From: Bacteroidales bacterium
Lineage (GTDB): Bacteria; Bacteroidota; Bacteroidia; Bacteroidales; UBA932
Assembly (NCBI GenBank): GCA_017555445.1
Contig: JAFZGK010000107.1
Coordinates: 1-24,495, forward strand
Length of the DNA: 24,495 nt
Reading direction: 5' to 3'
The notes below the pieces were generated by a model that was given only the letters and a program-made list of their open reading frames with translations, did not search any database and was not told the origin of the DNA. Position numbers and translations under genes: made by a program. This document shows positions 7,082 to 15,482 of this stretch, piece by piece (the stretch's first letter is position 1; every line of letters begins with the position of its first letter).

Positions 7082-8200
7082 TCATTCAGACCAGTCCTTG
7101 AAGGCATCCATTATGACTGTCGGGAAACCGTTTTCAGTAAATGCACCGAGCTTGTACTGTGACGGCTTGCACTCTGGTTCCCAATAGAATACGCCTTTAC
7201 AACGACCGTTAGTATTGTTGATGGACTCGCGTATCACACGTGCAAGCTGCCTGCGGCTTGTCTCCATCCTTACCGGATCCTTCTCATCTACAAGGAATCC
7301 TGTCTCGACTATCATCACATCACAGCCGAACTTGGCACTGACATACTTGATATTCTCGATGCAATCAGTGATGACCTGCTCTTCATCGTCTCTGAATCCA
7401 CCATCGAGAGCCCAATAAGGATATAGCGACATACCGATCATATCCCACTTTGCACCATTATCTCTGAGTACACCTAGATTGTAGTCATAAAGATCCTTAT
7501 CAAAACCGTTATCGAGGTGAACCATCACAATTGCATCAGGGAAAACGCTCTTGCAGGCATCATAACCGGTTGCAAAGAATCCGGCATACTGCTCAGGATT
7601 GTTCACCACATGGCCCATTGATTCGGTAATAGTAGTATTTCCGTTTTCATCAAGAACCGGCCATCCCAACTCATTGGATTCTACACTCCAGAGGAAACCG
7701 TTGCGGGTCTCATTACCGACCTGTATCCACTTAGGCGTAATGCCGTTTTCCTTAAGATAAGTCAGCACATCCACAGTATGAAGTCTCAGGTCTTCCTTCA
7801 TCTGCTCATAGCTGTGTCCGCTCCATGCAGCAGGAATATTCTGCTTAGCGGGGTCAGCCCACCAGTCGCTGTAATGGAAATTGACAAGAATCTCCATATC
7901 CAGGGCCTTCGCTCTGAGACATTTCTCAAGAAGATCCTCCTTGTCACACCAGTTGTCATGCTTTGAAGGATCAACCCATACACGATGACGGACGGCATTA
8001 AGGCCAAGTTCCTTCATCAATGCAGTACCTTCGCGCTTCTGTCCCTTGTTGTTATAGAAGTTATAGCCATTTGCCTCATATTCCGTAATCCATCCAAGAT
8101 CGGCTCCAAGCCAGAACGGTTCTTCTTCAACCTTATTATTTGTCTTGGATGTACATGAGGTCAGGACAGCCAACAATATAAAAATATATCTTTTCATCAT
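7082..8200 (-). CDS. GH53 arabinogalactan endo-beta-1,4-galactanase lipoprotein
   Basis: A 372-residue lipoprotein; the signal ends at the lipobox LTSC with lipidated Cys16. The rest is one GH53 (beta/alpha)8 domain: FWLGADLGWITEYEANG at the start, GLNAVRHRVWVDP, NFHYSDWWADPAKQ, WIQVGNETRNGFLW with acid/base Glu164, and VMIVETGF with nucleophile Glu299. GH53 enzymes cut beta-1,4-galactan, for example the side chains of pectic rhamnogalacturonan I. The protein is probably anchored in the outer membrane. Its ATG overlaps the lpd stop by one base (TAATG), so it appears translationally coupled to the glycine cleavage operon, an odd partner for a glycan enzyme. No SusC/SusD pair or other pectin gene is nearby. 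An ATG one codon later (8197) is equally possible. Confidence 0.92.
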   Translation of the reverse strand: MMKRYIFILLAVLTSCTSKTNNKVEEEPFWLGADLGWITEYEANGYNFYNNKGQKREGTALMKELGLNAVRHRVWVDPSKHDNWCDKEDLLEKCLRAKALDMEILVNFHYSDWWADPAKQNIPAAWSGHSYEQMKEDLRLHTVDVLTYLKENGITPKWIQVGNETRNGFLWSVESNELGWPVLDENGNTTITESMGHVVNNPEQYAGFFATGYDACKSVFPDAIVMVHLDNGFDKDLYDYNLGVLRDNGAKWDMIGMSLYPYWALDGGFRDDEEQVITDCIENIKYVSAKFGCDVMIVETGFLVDEKDPVRMETSRRQLARVIRESINNTNGRCKGVFYWEPECKPSQYKLGAFTENGFPTVIMDAFKDWSE

Positions 8201-9621
8201 TATGAATGTATAGCCGACTGCAGAACTTCAGTCAGAGTCGGATGTGTGTGAATAATGTTCTTGAACTCTTCTATTGTGGCTTTCCTTGTGATAAGTGCAC
8301 ATGTTTCCTGAACGATGTCCGAAGCGTGCGGGCCATAAAGATGACATCCGAGAATACGGCCGGGCTCGTATGGAGAAGGTTCACAACCTTCCTTTGGTTC
8401 TGCCGCAACTACAACCTTGCAGAAACCGTCAGTCTCGCCCATAGTCACAGCTTTACCGTTAGCACGGAAGAATGACTTGAGACATTTTACCGGTATGCCT
8501 TTCTCCTTGCATTCGTCTTCCGTAAGTCCGACTGAAGCAGCTTCAGGAGAAGTGAATACAGCAGCAGGCATGACTGAGAGGTCGATTTCATTATGAAGGC
8601 CCATGATATGATCGAGGGCAACGATACCCTGGAATGTTGCAGCATGAGCTAGCATCATCAAGCCATTGATATCACCAATTGCATATACATGAGGAAGATT
8701 GGTCTGCATATATTCATTTACAGATATGCCACGTCTTGTACATTCGAGACCTATGTCAGCATAGTTCATCGAATCAAGATTAGCCCTACGTCCGACAGCC
8801 ATAAGGACCTTGTCAGCCACAACAGACTCTTCCTTGCCTTTGCGCGTGAAGGAGATCCTGTAGGCAGATGTCTCGGCTTCGCTCGACATGACAGTGGTTT
8901 CCTCAATACCAGTTACCTGGGCCTGAGTCTGAATATCTATTCCTCTCTTACCGAGACTCTGCTTGAGACGCTTCGCCAGATCTGTATCAAAGCGCGGAAG
9001 AATATCCTTGCAATATTCAAGAACAGTGACCTCACTTCCGAAACTTCTGAAGATGGAAGCGAATTCAAGTCCGATCACGCCACCTCCGATTACGCAGAGC
9101 CTCTGCGGAACCTCCTCTATGTCAAGAATTTCCTTAGAAGTAAGGATTCCTGGAAGATCAGCACCTGGAATTGGCAATGATGCTGAAACAGATCCTGTTG
9201 CAATGATTATATAGTCTGCTGTGTATTCAGATGTCTCGACTTCGCTCGACATTACAGGAGTGACTACTACTGTATGGGCATCCTTGAATGATGCCTTTCC
9301 ATGGACGAGAGTGATGAGCTTATGTCCAAGAAGTCCTTCTACGCCTGCCCTAAGCTGCTCGACTACGGAATTCTTCCTTGTGATGACATTCTTGAAATCG
9401 AAGCCGTACGAAAGGTCAGTTACTCCGAAATGCTCTGCTTCCTTGAGGCTGTCAATAACTTCTGCATTCTTGCAGAATGCCTTGGTCGGGATACAACCCT
9501 CATTGAGACATGTGCCACCAACCGGGCCTGCCTCAATAAGAGTCACTTCAACTCCCCTGTTTGCAGCAAGAAGGGCGGTTTCATAACCGCCCGGTCCTGC
9601 ACCGATAATAATTATCTTCAT
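8200..9621 (-). CDS. lpd: Dihydrolipoyl dehydrogenase (L-protein) with two repeat-derived peptide inserts
   Basis: A 473-residue flavoprotein that reoxidises the dihydrolipoyl arm of GcvH with NAD+. Visible are the FAD-binding IIGAGPGGYETA, the redox disulfide in GGTCLNEGCIPTK (Cys38, Cys43), IIATGS, the NAD-binding GGGVIGLEFASIF, the second FAD motif HVYAIGD and the catalytic pair in HTHPTLTE (His460, Glu465). It starts one base after the gcvPB stop and belongs to the glycine cleavage operon. Two near-identical peptides, VMSSEVETSEY (about 123-133) and VMSSEAETSAY (about 244-254), lie where the family normally has short loops. They come from two copies of a 30-base repeat (9228-9257 and 8865-8894). 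Both keep the frame and all catalytic motifs are intact, so the enzyme should be functional. Confidence 0.95.
   Translation of the reverse strand: MKIIIIGAGPGGYETALLAANRGVEVTLIEAGPVGGTCLNEGCIPTKAFCKNAEVIDSLKEAEHFGVTDLSYGFDFKNVITRKNSVVEQLRAGVEGLLGHKLITLVHGKASFKDAHTVVVTPVMSSEVETSEYTADYIIIATGSVSASLPIPGADLPGILTSKEILDIEEVPQRLCVIGGGVIGLEFASIFRSFGSEVTVLEYCKDILPRFDTDLAKRLKQSLGKRGIDIQTQAQVTGIEETTVMSSEAETSAYRISFTRKGKEESVVADKVLMAVGRRANLDSMNYADIGLECTRRGISVNEYMQTNLPHVYAIGDINGLMMLAHAATFQGIVALDHIMGLHNEIDLSVMPAAVFTSPEAASVGLTEDECKEKGIPVKCLKSFFRANGKAVTMGETDGFCKVVVAAEPKEGCEPSPYEPGRILGCHLYGPHASDIVQETCALITRKATIEEFKNIIHTHPTLTEVLQSAIHS
8865..8894 (-). repeat. REP-like 30-base repeat, copy 2, inside lpd
   Basis: The plus strand begins CAGATGTCTCGGCTTCGCTC and continues GACATGACAG. 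It differs from copy 1 (9228-9257) at two of 30 bases. On the coding strand it reads VMSSEAETS. It contains TCGA-type half-sites and resembles the short semi-palindromic repeats scattered through some bacterial genomes; that resemblance is from memory. Confidence 0.7.
9228..9257 (-). repeat. REP-like 30-base repeat, copy 1, inside lpd
   Basis: The plus strand begins CAGATGTCTCGACTTCGCTC and continues GACATTACAG. It has the same orientation and frame as copy 2, 363 bases away (121 codons). On the coding strand it reads VMSSEVETS within the N-terminal FAD domain. Confidence 0.7.
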
Positions 9622-9622
9622 A

Positions 9623-11083
9623 TTAACTGATCATATCCTTATACCTGAGCACCGGCTGGCGCGCCGCTGTAGTTTCATCAAGGCGACGCACCGGCGTTGT
9701 GTGAGGAGCCGTCTTCAACGACTCAGGATCCTCTATTGCTTCTGCTGCAATATGCTTCATGATTTCAATGAATCCGTCAAGCGTCTCCTTCGACTCTGTC
9801 TCGGTAGGCTCGATCATGATAGCCTGATGGAAGAGAAGAGGGAAATAGATTGTAGGGGCATGGAAACCATAATCAAGAAGCCTCTTAGCGACATCAAGTG
9901 TTGTCACTCCTGTCGACTTATCCTTAAGACCGTCAAACACGAACTCATGCTTGCATACAGAATCTATAGGAAGCTCGAAGCAATCCTTGAGAGATTCCTT
10001 GATATAGTTTGCACCGAGGACAGACAGAGGACCAACGCTTCTGACATTCTGTTTTCCGAGCATCAGGATATAGGTGTAAGCTCTGAGAAGCACACCGAAG
10101 TTACCCATGAAACCGGAAATACGGCCGCATGTCTGACCATCTGCACCCACAAGATGCAGGAGCTCATCATCACCCTTGACCACCTTAGGAATAGGGAGAT
10201 AAGGCACAAGATGCTTGGCCACACCTACAGGGCCGGCACCTGGACCGCCACCACCGTGAGGTGTCGAGAATGACTTATGGAGATTCAGATGAAGAACATC
10301 AAAGCCCATATCACCCGGACGGACCATACCGATGAGCGGATTCATATTCGCTCCGTCATAGTAGAGAAGACCTCCGCACTCATGCACGAGAGCAGCAATT
10401 TCCTTGATATCCTTCTCGAACAGTCCGAGAGTGTTAGGGTTTGTCATCATGATACCTGCAATAGTATCATCAAGCAGAGGCTTCAAGTCTTCAACATCGA
10501 CAAGACCGTTCTCCTTCGACTTTACCTGCACGATTTCCAGACCGCAGACAGCTGCAGAAGCAGGATTTGTTCCGTGTGCGCTGTCCGGCACGATGATTCT
10601 TGTACGTTTCTCATCGCCACGTGACATATGATACTGACGGATGATCATAAGTCCTGTCAGCTCGCCATGAGCACCTGCAAAAGGATTGAGCGTGAACTCT
10701 GCCATGCCGGTTATTTCTGAAAGCGATTTTGCAAGCTTGTCGTAAACCATGAGGGCACCCTGTACGGTAGACTCCGGCTGAAGCGGATGCAGACCTGCAA
10801 AGGCAGGCATAGCAGCAATCTCCTCGTTGATCTTCGGATTGTATTTCATGGTACAGCTTCCGAGAGGATAGAATCCGGAATCCACACCAAAGTTCATCTG
10901 CGAAAGATTAGTATAGTGACGTACCACGTCAAGCTCGCTCACCTGAGGGAGAGCAGGCTGTGAAGCACGCTGAAGTCCTGCAGGGATATCAGTAACAGAT
11001 GCTGTCCATCTGTTCGCCGGCAAAGAATATCCTTGTCTTCCTTCCTTGGAAAGATCAAAGATCAGTTTGTCATAGTACTTCAT
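9623..11083 (-). CDS. gcvPB: Glycine dehydrogenase (decarboxylating) subunit 2, P-protein beta
   Basis: A 486-residue PLP enzyme subunit, the C-terminal half of the P-protein. With GcvPA it decarboxylates glycine and passes the aminomethyl group to the lipoyl arm of GcvH. The PLP lysine is Lys270 in [20 protein letters not shown]. Other family motifs are [33 protein letters not shown] and YYDGANMN. Its start overlaps the gcvPA stop by four bases (ATGA), as expected for subunits made in equal amounts. lpd follows after one base. The split P-protein is one of two common arrangements; many bacteria have a single fused chain of about 950 residues. Confidence 0.96.
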   Translation of the reverse strand: MKYYDKLIFDLSKEGRQGYSLPANRWTASVTDIPAGLQRASQPALPQVSELDVVRHYTNLSQMNFGVDSGFYPLGSCTMKYNPKINEEIAAMPAFAGLHPLQPESTVQGALMVYDKLAKSLSEITGMAEFTLNPFAGAHGELTGLMIIRQYHMSRGDEKRTRIIVPDSAHGTNPASAAVCGLEIVQVKSKENGLVDVEDLKPLLDDTIAGIMMTNPNTLGLFEKDIKEIAALVHECGGLLYYDGANMNPLIGMVRPGDMGFDVLHLNLHKSFSTPHGGGGPGAGPVGVAKHLVPYLPIPKVVKGDDELLHLVGADGQTCGRISGFMGNFGVLLRAYTYILMLGKQNVRSVGPLSVLGANYIKESLKDCFELPIDSVCKHEFVFDGLKDKSTGVTTLDVAKRLLDYGFHAPTIYFPLLFHQAIMIEPTETESKETLDGFIEIMKHIAAEAIEDPESLKTAPHTTPVRRLDETTAARQPVLRYKDMIS

Positions 11084-12408
11084 GCCTCAAGTCCTTTAAG
11101 ATATCCAACAACAGCATCAAGATTATCTTTTGACACCTTTTCAGTGACACAGAAATTTACAAGTCCTTCTTCCACCTCTACTGCTCCGAATACTCCGATC
11201 ATCTGGAGGGCATCCTGCAGCTGAGCAACAGGAATGCGGGACTTGAGAGTGAACTCCTTGAGGAAAGGCTTGTCAAACACCTTTTCAAACAGTCCTGTGG
11301 CGAGAAGTTCATCATGGAGATAATGTGCTCCACCATAGCAGAGATCATTGACCTCACGAAGACCCTTAGGACCCATGAGCGACATATACACAGTCACATA
11401 CAAGGCCATGAGGGACTGGTTCGAGCAGATATTGCTCGTCGCCTTCTCGCGACGGATATGCTGCTCGCGTGCCTGAAGGGTTAGTACATATGCACGTTTT
11501 CCATCCACATCCTTTGTCGCACCTACGATACGGCCAGGAAGCTTGCGTACATGATCTTTCGAGCATGCAAGGAATCCGACATAAGGGCCACCGTAGCAAA
11601 GCGGAATTCCGAGAGTCTGAGAATCACCACAGACAACATCAGCACCCCATTCGCCTGGAGTCTTGATTACTGCAAGTGACGAAGGATCTGAATATACCAT
11701 GAAGAGACCCTTCTGTGCATGAACTGCATCTGCGAAGCCTGTAAAATCCTCGATTACTCCATATTTATTGATACCTGGCACGAGGACACCGGCCACATCA
11801 CCGGCTGCAAGCTCGGTAAGCAATGCGCCATATGAAGTCTGTCCATCCTGACACGGCACAAAACCTAGCTGTACACCATTGAACTTCGCATAGGTCTTCA
11901 CAACCTCTACCACCTGAGGAAGAAGTCCTTCTGAAAGAAGTACACGTGTCTTCTTCTTGGTAGATGCCATAGCCATCATCATTGCTTCTGCAGCAGCTGT
12001 AGCTCCGTCGTACATGGATGCATTCGTACAATCCATACCTGTAAGCTCAGTAATCATGGACTGATATTCGAAGATATAACGGAGGGTACCCTGAGAAACC
12101 TCAGGCTGATACGGAGTATAAGCTGTAAGGAATTCTGAACGAGAAATGATATGAGGAATCACTGCTGGAGAATAATGATCATATGCTCCCAGACCGCAAA
12201 GACAGAACAGATTTGTATTCTGCTCTGCCAGTTCCTCGAAGAATTGGCGGACCTCATGCTCGGACATAGCGTCCGGCAGGTCATACTCCTTGTCGTAGAT
12301 GACATCAGCAGGAACATCGGAGTAGAGATCTCTCAAAGATCCTACCCCGATCCTGTCAAGCATCTGCTTTATATCATCTTCCGTATGTGGAAAATAAGCA
12401 AAAGCCAT
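11080..12408 (-). CDS. gcvPA: Glycine dehydrogenase (decarboxylating) subunit 1, P-protein alpha
   Basis: A 442-residue protein, the N-terminal half of the P-protein. Family features include [13 protein letters not shown] at the start, [75 protein letters not shown] and [13 protein letters not shown]. It pairs with GcvPB to form the glycine-decarboxylating enzyme in the cytoplasm. The gene starts 11 bases after the gcvH stop and overlaps gcvPB by four bases. Length and motifs are standard and nothing is missing. Confidence 0.96.
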   Translation of the reverse strand: MAFAYFPHTEDDIKQMLDRIGVGSLRDLYSDVPADVIYDKEYDLPDAMSEHEVRQFFEELAEQNTNLFCLCGLGAYDHYSPAVIPHIISRSEFLTAYTPYQPEVSQGTLRYIFEYQSMITELTGMDCTNASMYDGATAAAEAMMMAMASTKKKTRVLLSEGLLPQVVEVVKTYAKFNGVQLGFVPCQDGQTSYGALLTELAAGDVAGVLVPGINKYGVIEDFTGFADAVHAQKGLFMVYSDPSSLAVIKTPGEWGADVVCGDSQTLGIPLCYGGPYVGFLACSKDHVRKLPGRIVGATKDVDGKRAYVLTLQAREQHIRREKATSNICSNQSLMALYVTVYMSLMGPKGLREVNDLCYGGAHYLHDELLATGLFEKVFDKPFLKEFTLKSRIPVAQLQDALQMIGVFGAVEVEEGLVNFCVTEKVSKDNLDAVVGYLKGLEA

Positions 12409-12419
12409 AAGCGTCTGTT

Positions 12420-12803
12420 TTACTCGTTAGCGCACATTGCCTCATATGCAGCTGCATCCATAAGAGCATCAAGCTCTGAAGGATCGCTCATCTCGACCTT
12501 CATGATCCAGTTAGCGAATGCATCCTCGTTAAGAAGTTCAGGAGCATCCTCGAGAGCCTCATTGACCTCGACTACAGTACCGGAAACAGGGCTGAAAAGG
12601 TCGCTGGCAGCCTTTACGCTTTCAACTGCACCAAACTCCTCACCTGCTTCGAACTCATCGTCAACCTCAGGCATATCAACATATGAGAGGTCGCCCATCG
12701 CGTGCTGTGCGAAATCTGTAATACCAACGATAGCTACGTTACCTTCTACCTTTACCCATTCATGTGACTCGCTGTAATAGAGTCCTTCTACTGTCTTTGC
12801 CAT
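12420..12803 (-). CDS. gcvH: Glycine cleavage system H protein
   Basis: A 127-residue lipoyl carrier that shuttles the aminomethyl group between the P-, T- and L-proteins. The lipoylated lysine is Lys64 in ESVKAASD, within the usual beta-barrel fold (YSESHEWVKVEGNVAIVGIT, GDLSYVDMPEVDDEF, SPVSGTVVEVNEAL, NWIMKVEM). The length is normal. It is separated from gcvT upstream by about 220 bases filled with hairpins (12866-13019), while the spacing to gcvPA downstream is only 11 bases. The hairpins could give gcvH and the genes after it separate mRNA stability or a new 5' end. The attached lipoate could come from the ligase encoded at the head of the operon. Confidence 0.97.
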   Translation of the reverse strand: MAKTVEGLYYSESHEWVKVEGNVAIVGITDFAQHAMGDLSYVDMPEVDDEFEAGEEFGAVESVKAASDLFSPVSGTVVEVNEALEDAPELLNEDAFANWIMKVEMSDPSELDALMDAAAYEAMCANE

Positions 12804-12865
12804 AATTTTATCTCTATTTTGTAAATTGTACTTTAATTAGAATCATCTCTTATTTTAATGGAAGT

Positions 12866-13019
12866 GAGGTTCGACGAAAATTATGACAAACCTCTTACCC
12901 CCAGTCGCATTCGCGACAGCCCCAAGGGGCATACCGACATAACTTCGTTCTGTCGGGCGACCTCGCTGCTTCGATGTTAAAACATCTCGCTGACGCGACT
13001 GTCGCGGCGCTGAAGCGCC
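12866..13019. repeat. Array of about seven hairpins between gcvT and gcvH
   Basis: Consecutive perfect or near-perfect inverted repeats are: GAGGTT/AACCTC (12866-12871, 12889-12894); GTCGC/GCGAC (12904-12908, 12913-12917); GCCCC/GGGGC (12919-12923, 12926-12930); CCGACA/TGTCGG with inner AAC/GTT (12934-12939, 12951-12956); GATGTT/AACATC (12973-12978, 12981-12986); CGCGAC/GTCGCG (12994-12999, 13001-13006); GGCGC/GCGCC (13006-13010, 13015-13019). No coding frame of note is seen. The array starts right after the gcvT stop on the transcribed (minus) strand. It could be an intergenic repeat element, an mRNA stability or attenuation structure, or a structured RNA. Confidence 0.7.
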
Positions 13020-13022
13020 TTA

Positions 13023-14123
13023 TTACTTTTTATAATTGGTCTCGTAAAAGCGCTTCTTGGTCACGATGCCAGGGAAAACCTTCTTGCGGATGCGGATCTC
13101 CACCTCAGTACCGAGTTCGATATAAGCCTTGTCGACCATTGCCACACATACGCTGCGGTCTGTCGAGATGCTGCGGTAGCCCGTTGTCACCTCTCCGACC
13201 TGGACGCCGTTGACCTCGACCGGATAACCTGCGCGAGGAATAGCCTTGTCCTGAAGCTCGATACCGACAATCTTGCGTGAAAGTCCTGCCTCTTTCTGTG
13301 CAGCAAGTGCATCACGGCCTATGAAGTCCTTCTCCTTGATCTTTGCGAACATTCCGAGACCAGCCTCAAGAGGAGTGATCTCATCGCTGAGTTCGTGTCC
13401 GTAAAGAGGAAGACCTGCCTCGAAACGAAGAGTATCACGGCATCCGAGACCGCAAGGAACCACTCCGGCAGCGAGAAGCTTGTCCCAGATCTCATTCACA
13501 GCCTCATGCGAGCAATAAATCTCGAAACCGTCCTCTCCGGTGTAGCCTGTACGGCTGACAACCATCCTCTGACCGTTCCACTGTGCCTCGTAGTATGTAT
13601 AGAATCCAAGATCTGCTGCAGGAGCAAGACCGAGAGTCTCCACTGCGAACTTCTCTGCATCAGGACCCTGGAGAGCAATCTCTCCCCATGTATCTGAAGC
13701 ATTCACGACCTCAACGTCAAAACCTTCCTGCTGAGCACAGATCCACTCGTAGTCTTTTGTGATGTTTGATGCATTCACTACGAGGAGATATTTGTTCGGC
13801 TCGAATTCCTTATAGACAAGGAGGTCATCCACTACTGTACCGTTAGGATAAAGCATCATTCCATAGAGGATCTTTCCATCAGGAATTCCAGTAATATTGT
13901 TGGAGAAGATATGGTTTACAAACTTCTCTGCATCAGGGCCGCTCACGAAGATTTCACCCATATGCGACACATCGAACATACCTGCATGCTGACGCACAGC
14001 ATTATGTTCCTCAGTAATCGATGAATACTGGATAGGCATGATGAATCCGCCGAACGGGCTCATAAGAGCTCCGAGAGCGACATGTTTGTCATACAGACAG
14101 GTTTTCAAAAGATTTTCTTCCAT
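13023..14123 (-). CDS. gcvT: Aminomethyltransferase, glycine cleavage T protein
   Basis: A 366-residue enzyme that releases ammonia from aminomethyl-GcvH and hands the methylene group to tetrahydrofolate. Motifs include MPIQYSSITEEHNAVRQHAGMFDVSHMGE near the N-terminus (shown here in two parts: MPIQYSSITEEH and AGMFDVSHMGE), LQGPDAEKF, SRTGYTGEDGFEIY, GCRDTLRFEAGLPLYGHEL, and the C-terminal barrel KAIPRAGYPV. I chose the ATG at 14123 (MEENLLKTCLY); the frame also extends to a TTG at 14132, which is less likely. It lies 28 bases after the lipoate ligase stop and before the hairpin array leading to gcvH. Length and motifs are normal. Confidence 0.96.
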   Translation of the reverse strand: MEENLLKTCLYDKHVALGALMSPFGGFIMPIQYSSITEEHNAVRQHAGMFDVSHMGEIFVSGPDAEKFVNHIFSNNITGIPDGKILYGMMLYPNGTVVDDLLVYKEFEPNKYLLVVNASNITKDYEWICAQQEGFDVEVVNASDTWGEIALQGPDAEKFAVETLGLAPAADLGFYTYYEAQWNGQRMVVSRTGYTGEDGFEIYCSHEAVNEIWDKLLAAGVVPCGLGCRDTLRFEAGLPLYGHELSDEITPLEAGLGMFAKIKEKDFIGRDALAAQKEAGLSRKIVGIELQDKAIPRAGYPVEVNGVQVGEVTTGYRSISTDRSVCVAMVDKAYIELGTEVEIRIRKKVFPGIVTKKRFYETNYKK

Positions 14124-14151
14124 GGTTATCAATATTTTAGCATTATTTATC

Positions 14152-14856
14152 TTATTTGTTCGAAATGACAGGATAGTCCTTCTCTATCTCCTCAATAGCC
14201 CTGATGTCATCCTGATCAAGAACCATCTCACTGTCACAGAAATGGTCGACAAGAGCTTTTATCAATGTGTCGATCGGCATCTGTACCACCTCTGAAAGGT
14301 TCATCACCCTCTGTCTAACTGACTCGACACCGTGCCTCTGCAGCTTCTCCACCGGAGGGAGAAGAGCCTGCTGAAGGGCATCGAAATCAGTAGAATAAAG
14401 CAAGGTACCGTGAACAATGCTTCTGTCCGGAAGCTGATGAAAAGCATTTCCGCTGACCTTTCTTCCATTTACCAGAATATCGTTTCGTCCCGACTTATCA
14501 GCCGGCACACCGATCGAGTGAAGGAAGCCAGTCATGGCATCGAGATACCTTTCAAACACCTCATTTACCACTCCCCTCTCCGAGACATAGGAAACCATTA
14601 TATTTCCTTTGTCCGAATACACACAACCTCCACCGCTCTTTCTGCGTACGACCTCTACCTCATGTTCCTTGCAATAGACCATATTGACCTCATTCTCAAG
14701 AACTTGATTACGACCGTATATCACCGTCGGCTCTGACTGCCACACAAAAAAAGCCTCACCCTCTACATTGCTCGCCACGAACTCCTCCATGGCAAGGTAA
14801 AAGGCAAGACTGCGCTGACGGTCGTCAGATAAGATGATATGCTTCATAGTTGACAT
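14152..14856 (-). CDS. lplA: Lipoate-protein ligase / octanoyltransferase family protein
   Basis: A 234-residue protein of the biotin/lipoate ligase fold. Motifs include VWQSEPTVIYGRNQ, VVRRKSGGGCVYSDKGNI (lipoate-binding loop), NDILVNGRKVSGNAF with the substrate-binding lysine at about 133, and DRSIVHGTLLY. Members attach free lipoate, or transfer octanoate, to carrier proteins. As first gene of the glycine cleavage operon, its likely target is GcvH. It lacks the C-terminal accessory domain of E. coli LplA (about 340 residues), so an octanoyltransferase role or need for a partner cannot be excluded. MSTMKH (14856) and MKHIIL (14847) are both possible starts; the nearby -7 box slightly favours the second. 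Confidence 0.85.
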   Translation of the reverse strand: MSTMKHIILSDDRQRSLAFYLAMEEFVASNVEGEAFFVWQSEPTVIYGRNQVLENEVNMVYCKEHEVEVVRRKSGGGCVYSDKGNIMVSYVSERGVVNEVFERYLDAMTGFLHSIGVPADKSGRNDILVNGRKVSGNAFHQLPDRSIVHGTLLYSTDFDALQQALLPPVEKLQRHGVESVRQRVMNLSEVVQMPIDTLIKALVDHFCDSEMVLDQDDIRAIEEIEKDYPVISNK

Positions 14857-14866
14857 TAAAATCTCT

Positions 14867-14874
14867 CAAATTTA
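14867..14874 (-). promoter_or_regulatory. Putative -7 box of the glycine cleavage operon
   Basis: The minus strand reads TAAATTTG, matching TAnnTTTG, 10-19 bases before the two possible lplA starts. A TTTTTG lies upstream but only 13 bases away, so the -33 element is unclear. The short leader leaves no room for a glycine riboswitch here. Confidence 0.35.
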
Positions 14875-14963
14875 AGAAATTTTGCATCAAAAACACATAG
14901 GGATTTTGGAATTTTATGAGATTTTTTTTGATCATCCTACGTGATTCCGGCATTAATTGTGTC

Positions 14964-15482
14964 ATGGAGGTTGCAGTTGAAATCAAGAATATGAAAGCGA
15001 CAGGTAAAAGCAGATCAAGTCTGACCATGCTGGGCATGTTCAGAGCAATGATGGAAGGCGGGTACTATCCTCAATTTGACAAGACACACATCACATTCGG
15101 CCATGAAGGAAATATAGCTATCGTCGAGTATGAGGAAGGGGTGCTTTCAGTCAGACTGTTCTTCACGATTGAAGAAGAGGCTTATGACCTTTTCCTGGAG
15201 GCATCAAATCAGAGCATGCTTGAGACCTATGTAGTCAAGCCTGTCCTGATGGATGACATGAAGACAATAATGTTCAGTTGCGAGACTCTCTGCGACAATC
15301 TGAGAGAATTCCGCAAATTCTTTCCACGCTGCATAGACCTGATCGACGAATCGATTGCATCACATAAAAGAGAAATGAAGAAGCTTGTCCTTGCCGAGGA
15401 GACAGTATCAAAGACGATCCCTGCCTCGGACGAATGGTCATCCTTGGCAGGGACTTCTAAATCACGTAAGATCCTGTCATGA
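14964..15482 (+). CDS. YbjN-like hypothetical protein
   Basis: This protein has 172 residues and no signal peptide or membrane helix. It begins MEVAVEIKNMKATGKSRSSL. The middle (ITFGHEGNIAIVEYEEGVLSV, then FTIEEEAYDLFLEASNQ, VKPVLMDDMKTIMFSCETLC and FRKFFPRCIDLIDESI) follows the strand-helix order of the YbjN / type III secretion chaperone-like fold. That assignment rests on pattern resemblance only and is moderate at best. The C-terminal 30 residues are Lys/Ser-rich and probably disordered. An upstream ATG at 14916 would add 16 less typical residues. It is divergent from the glycine cleavage operon. It ends exactly where the convergent metallopeptidase gene ends, with no base between the stops. 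Function unknown. Confidence 0.65.
   Translation: MEVAVEIKNMKATGKSRSSLTMLGMFRAMMEGGYYPQFDKTHITFGHEGNIAIVEYEEGVLSVRLFFTIEEEAYDLFLEASNQSMLETYVVKPVLMDDMKTIMFSCETLCDNLREFRKFFPRCIDLIDESIASHKREMKKLVLAEETVSKTIPASDEWSSLAGTSKSRKILS

Noticed and set aside
7075..7092. GGTCTGA/TCAGACC hairpin as a terminator of the GH53 gene
   Set aside because: It overlaps the stop codon and lacks a T-run on either side; the strong hairpin at 6884-6930 is a better terminator.
8689..10273. Plus-strand open frames opposite lpd and gcvPB
   Set aside because: They are antisense to strongly conserved enzymes and show no protein-like motifs; codon bias of the real genes explains their openness.
12804..13022. Glycine riboswitch or CRISPR-like array in the gcvT-gcvH gap
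   Set aside because: I could not see the conserved glycine aptamer core, and the inverted repeats differ in sequence and spacing, so neither explanation fits.
14857..14963. Possible glycine riboswitch in front of the glycine cleavage operon
   Set aside because: The divergent gap is only about 107 bases and a likely -7 box sits within 20 bases of the lplA start, leaving no room for an aptamer.
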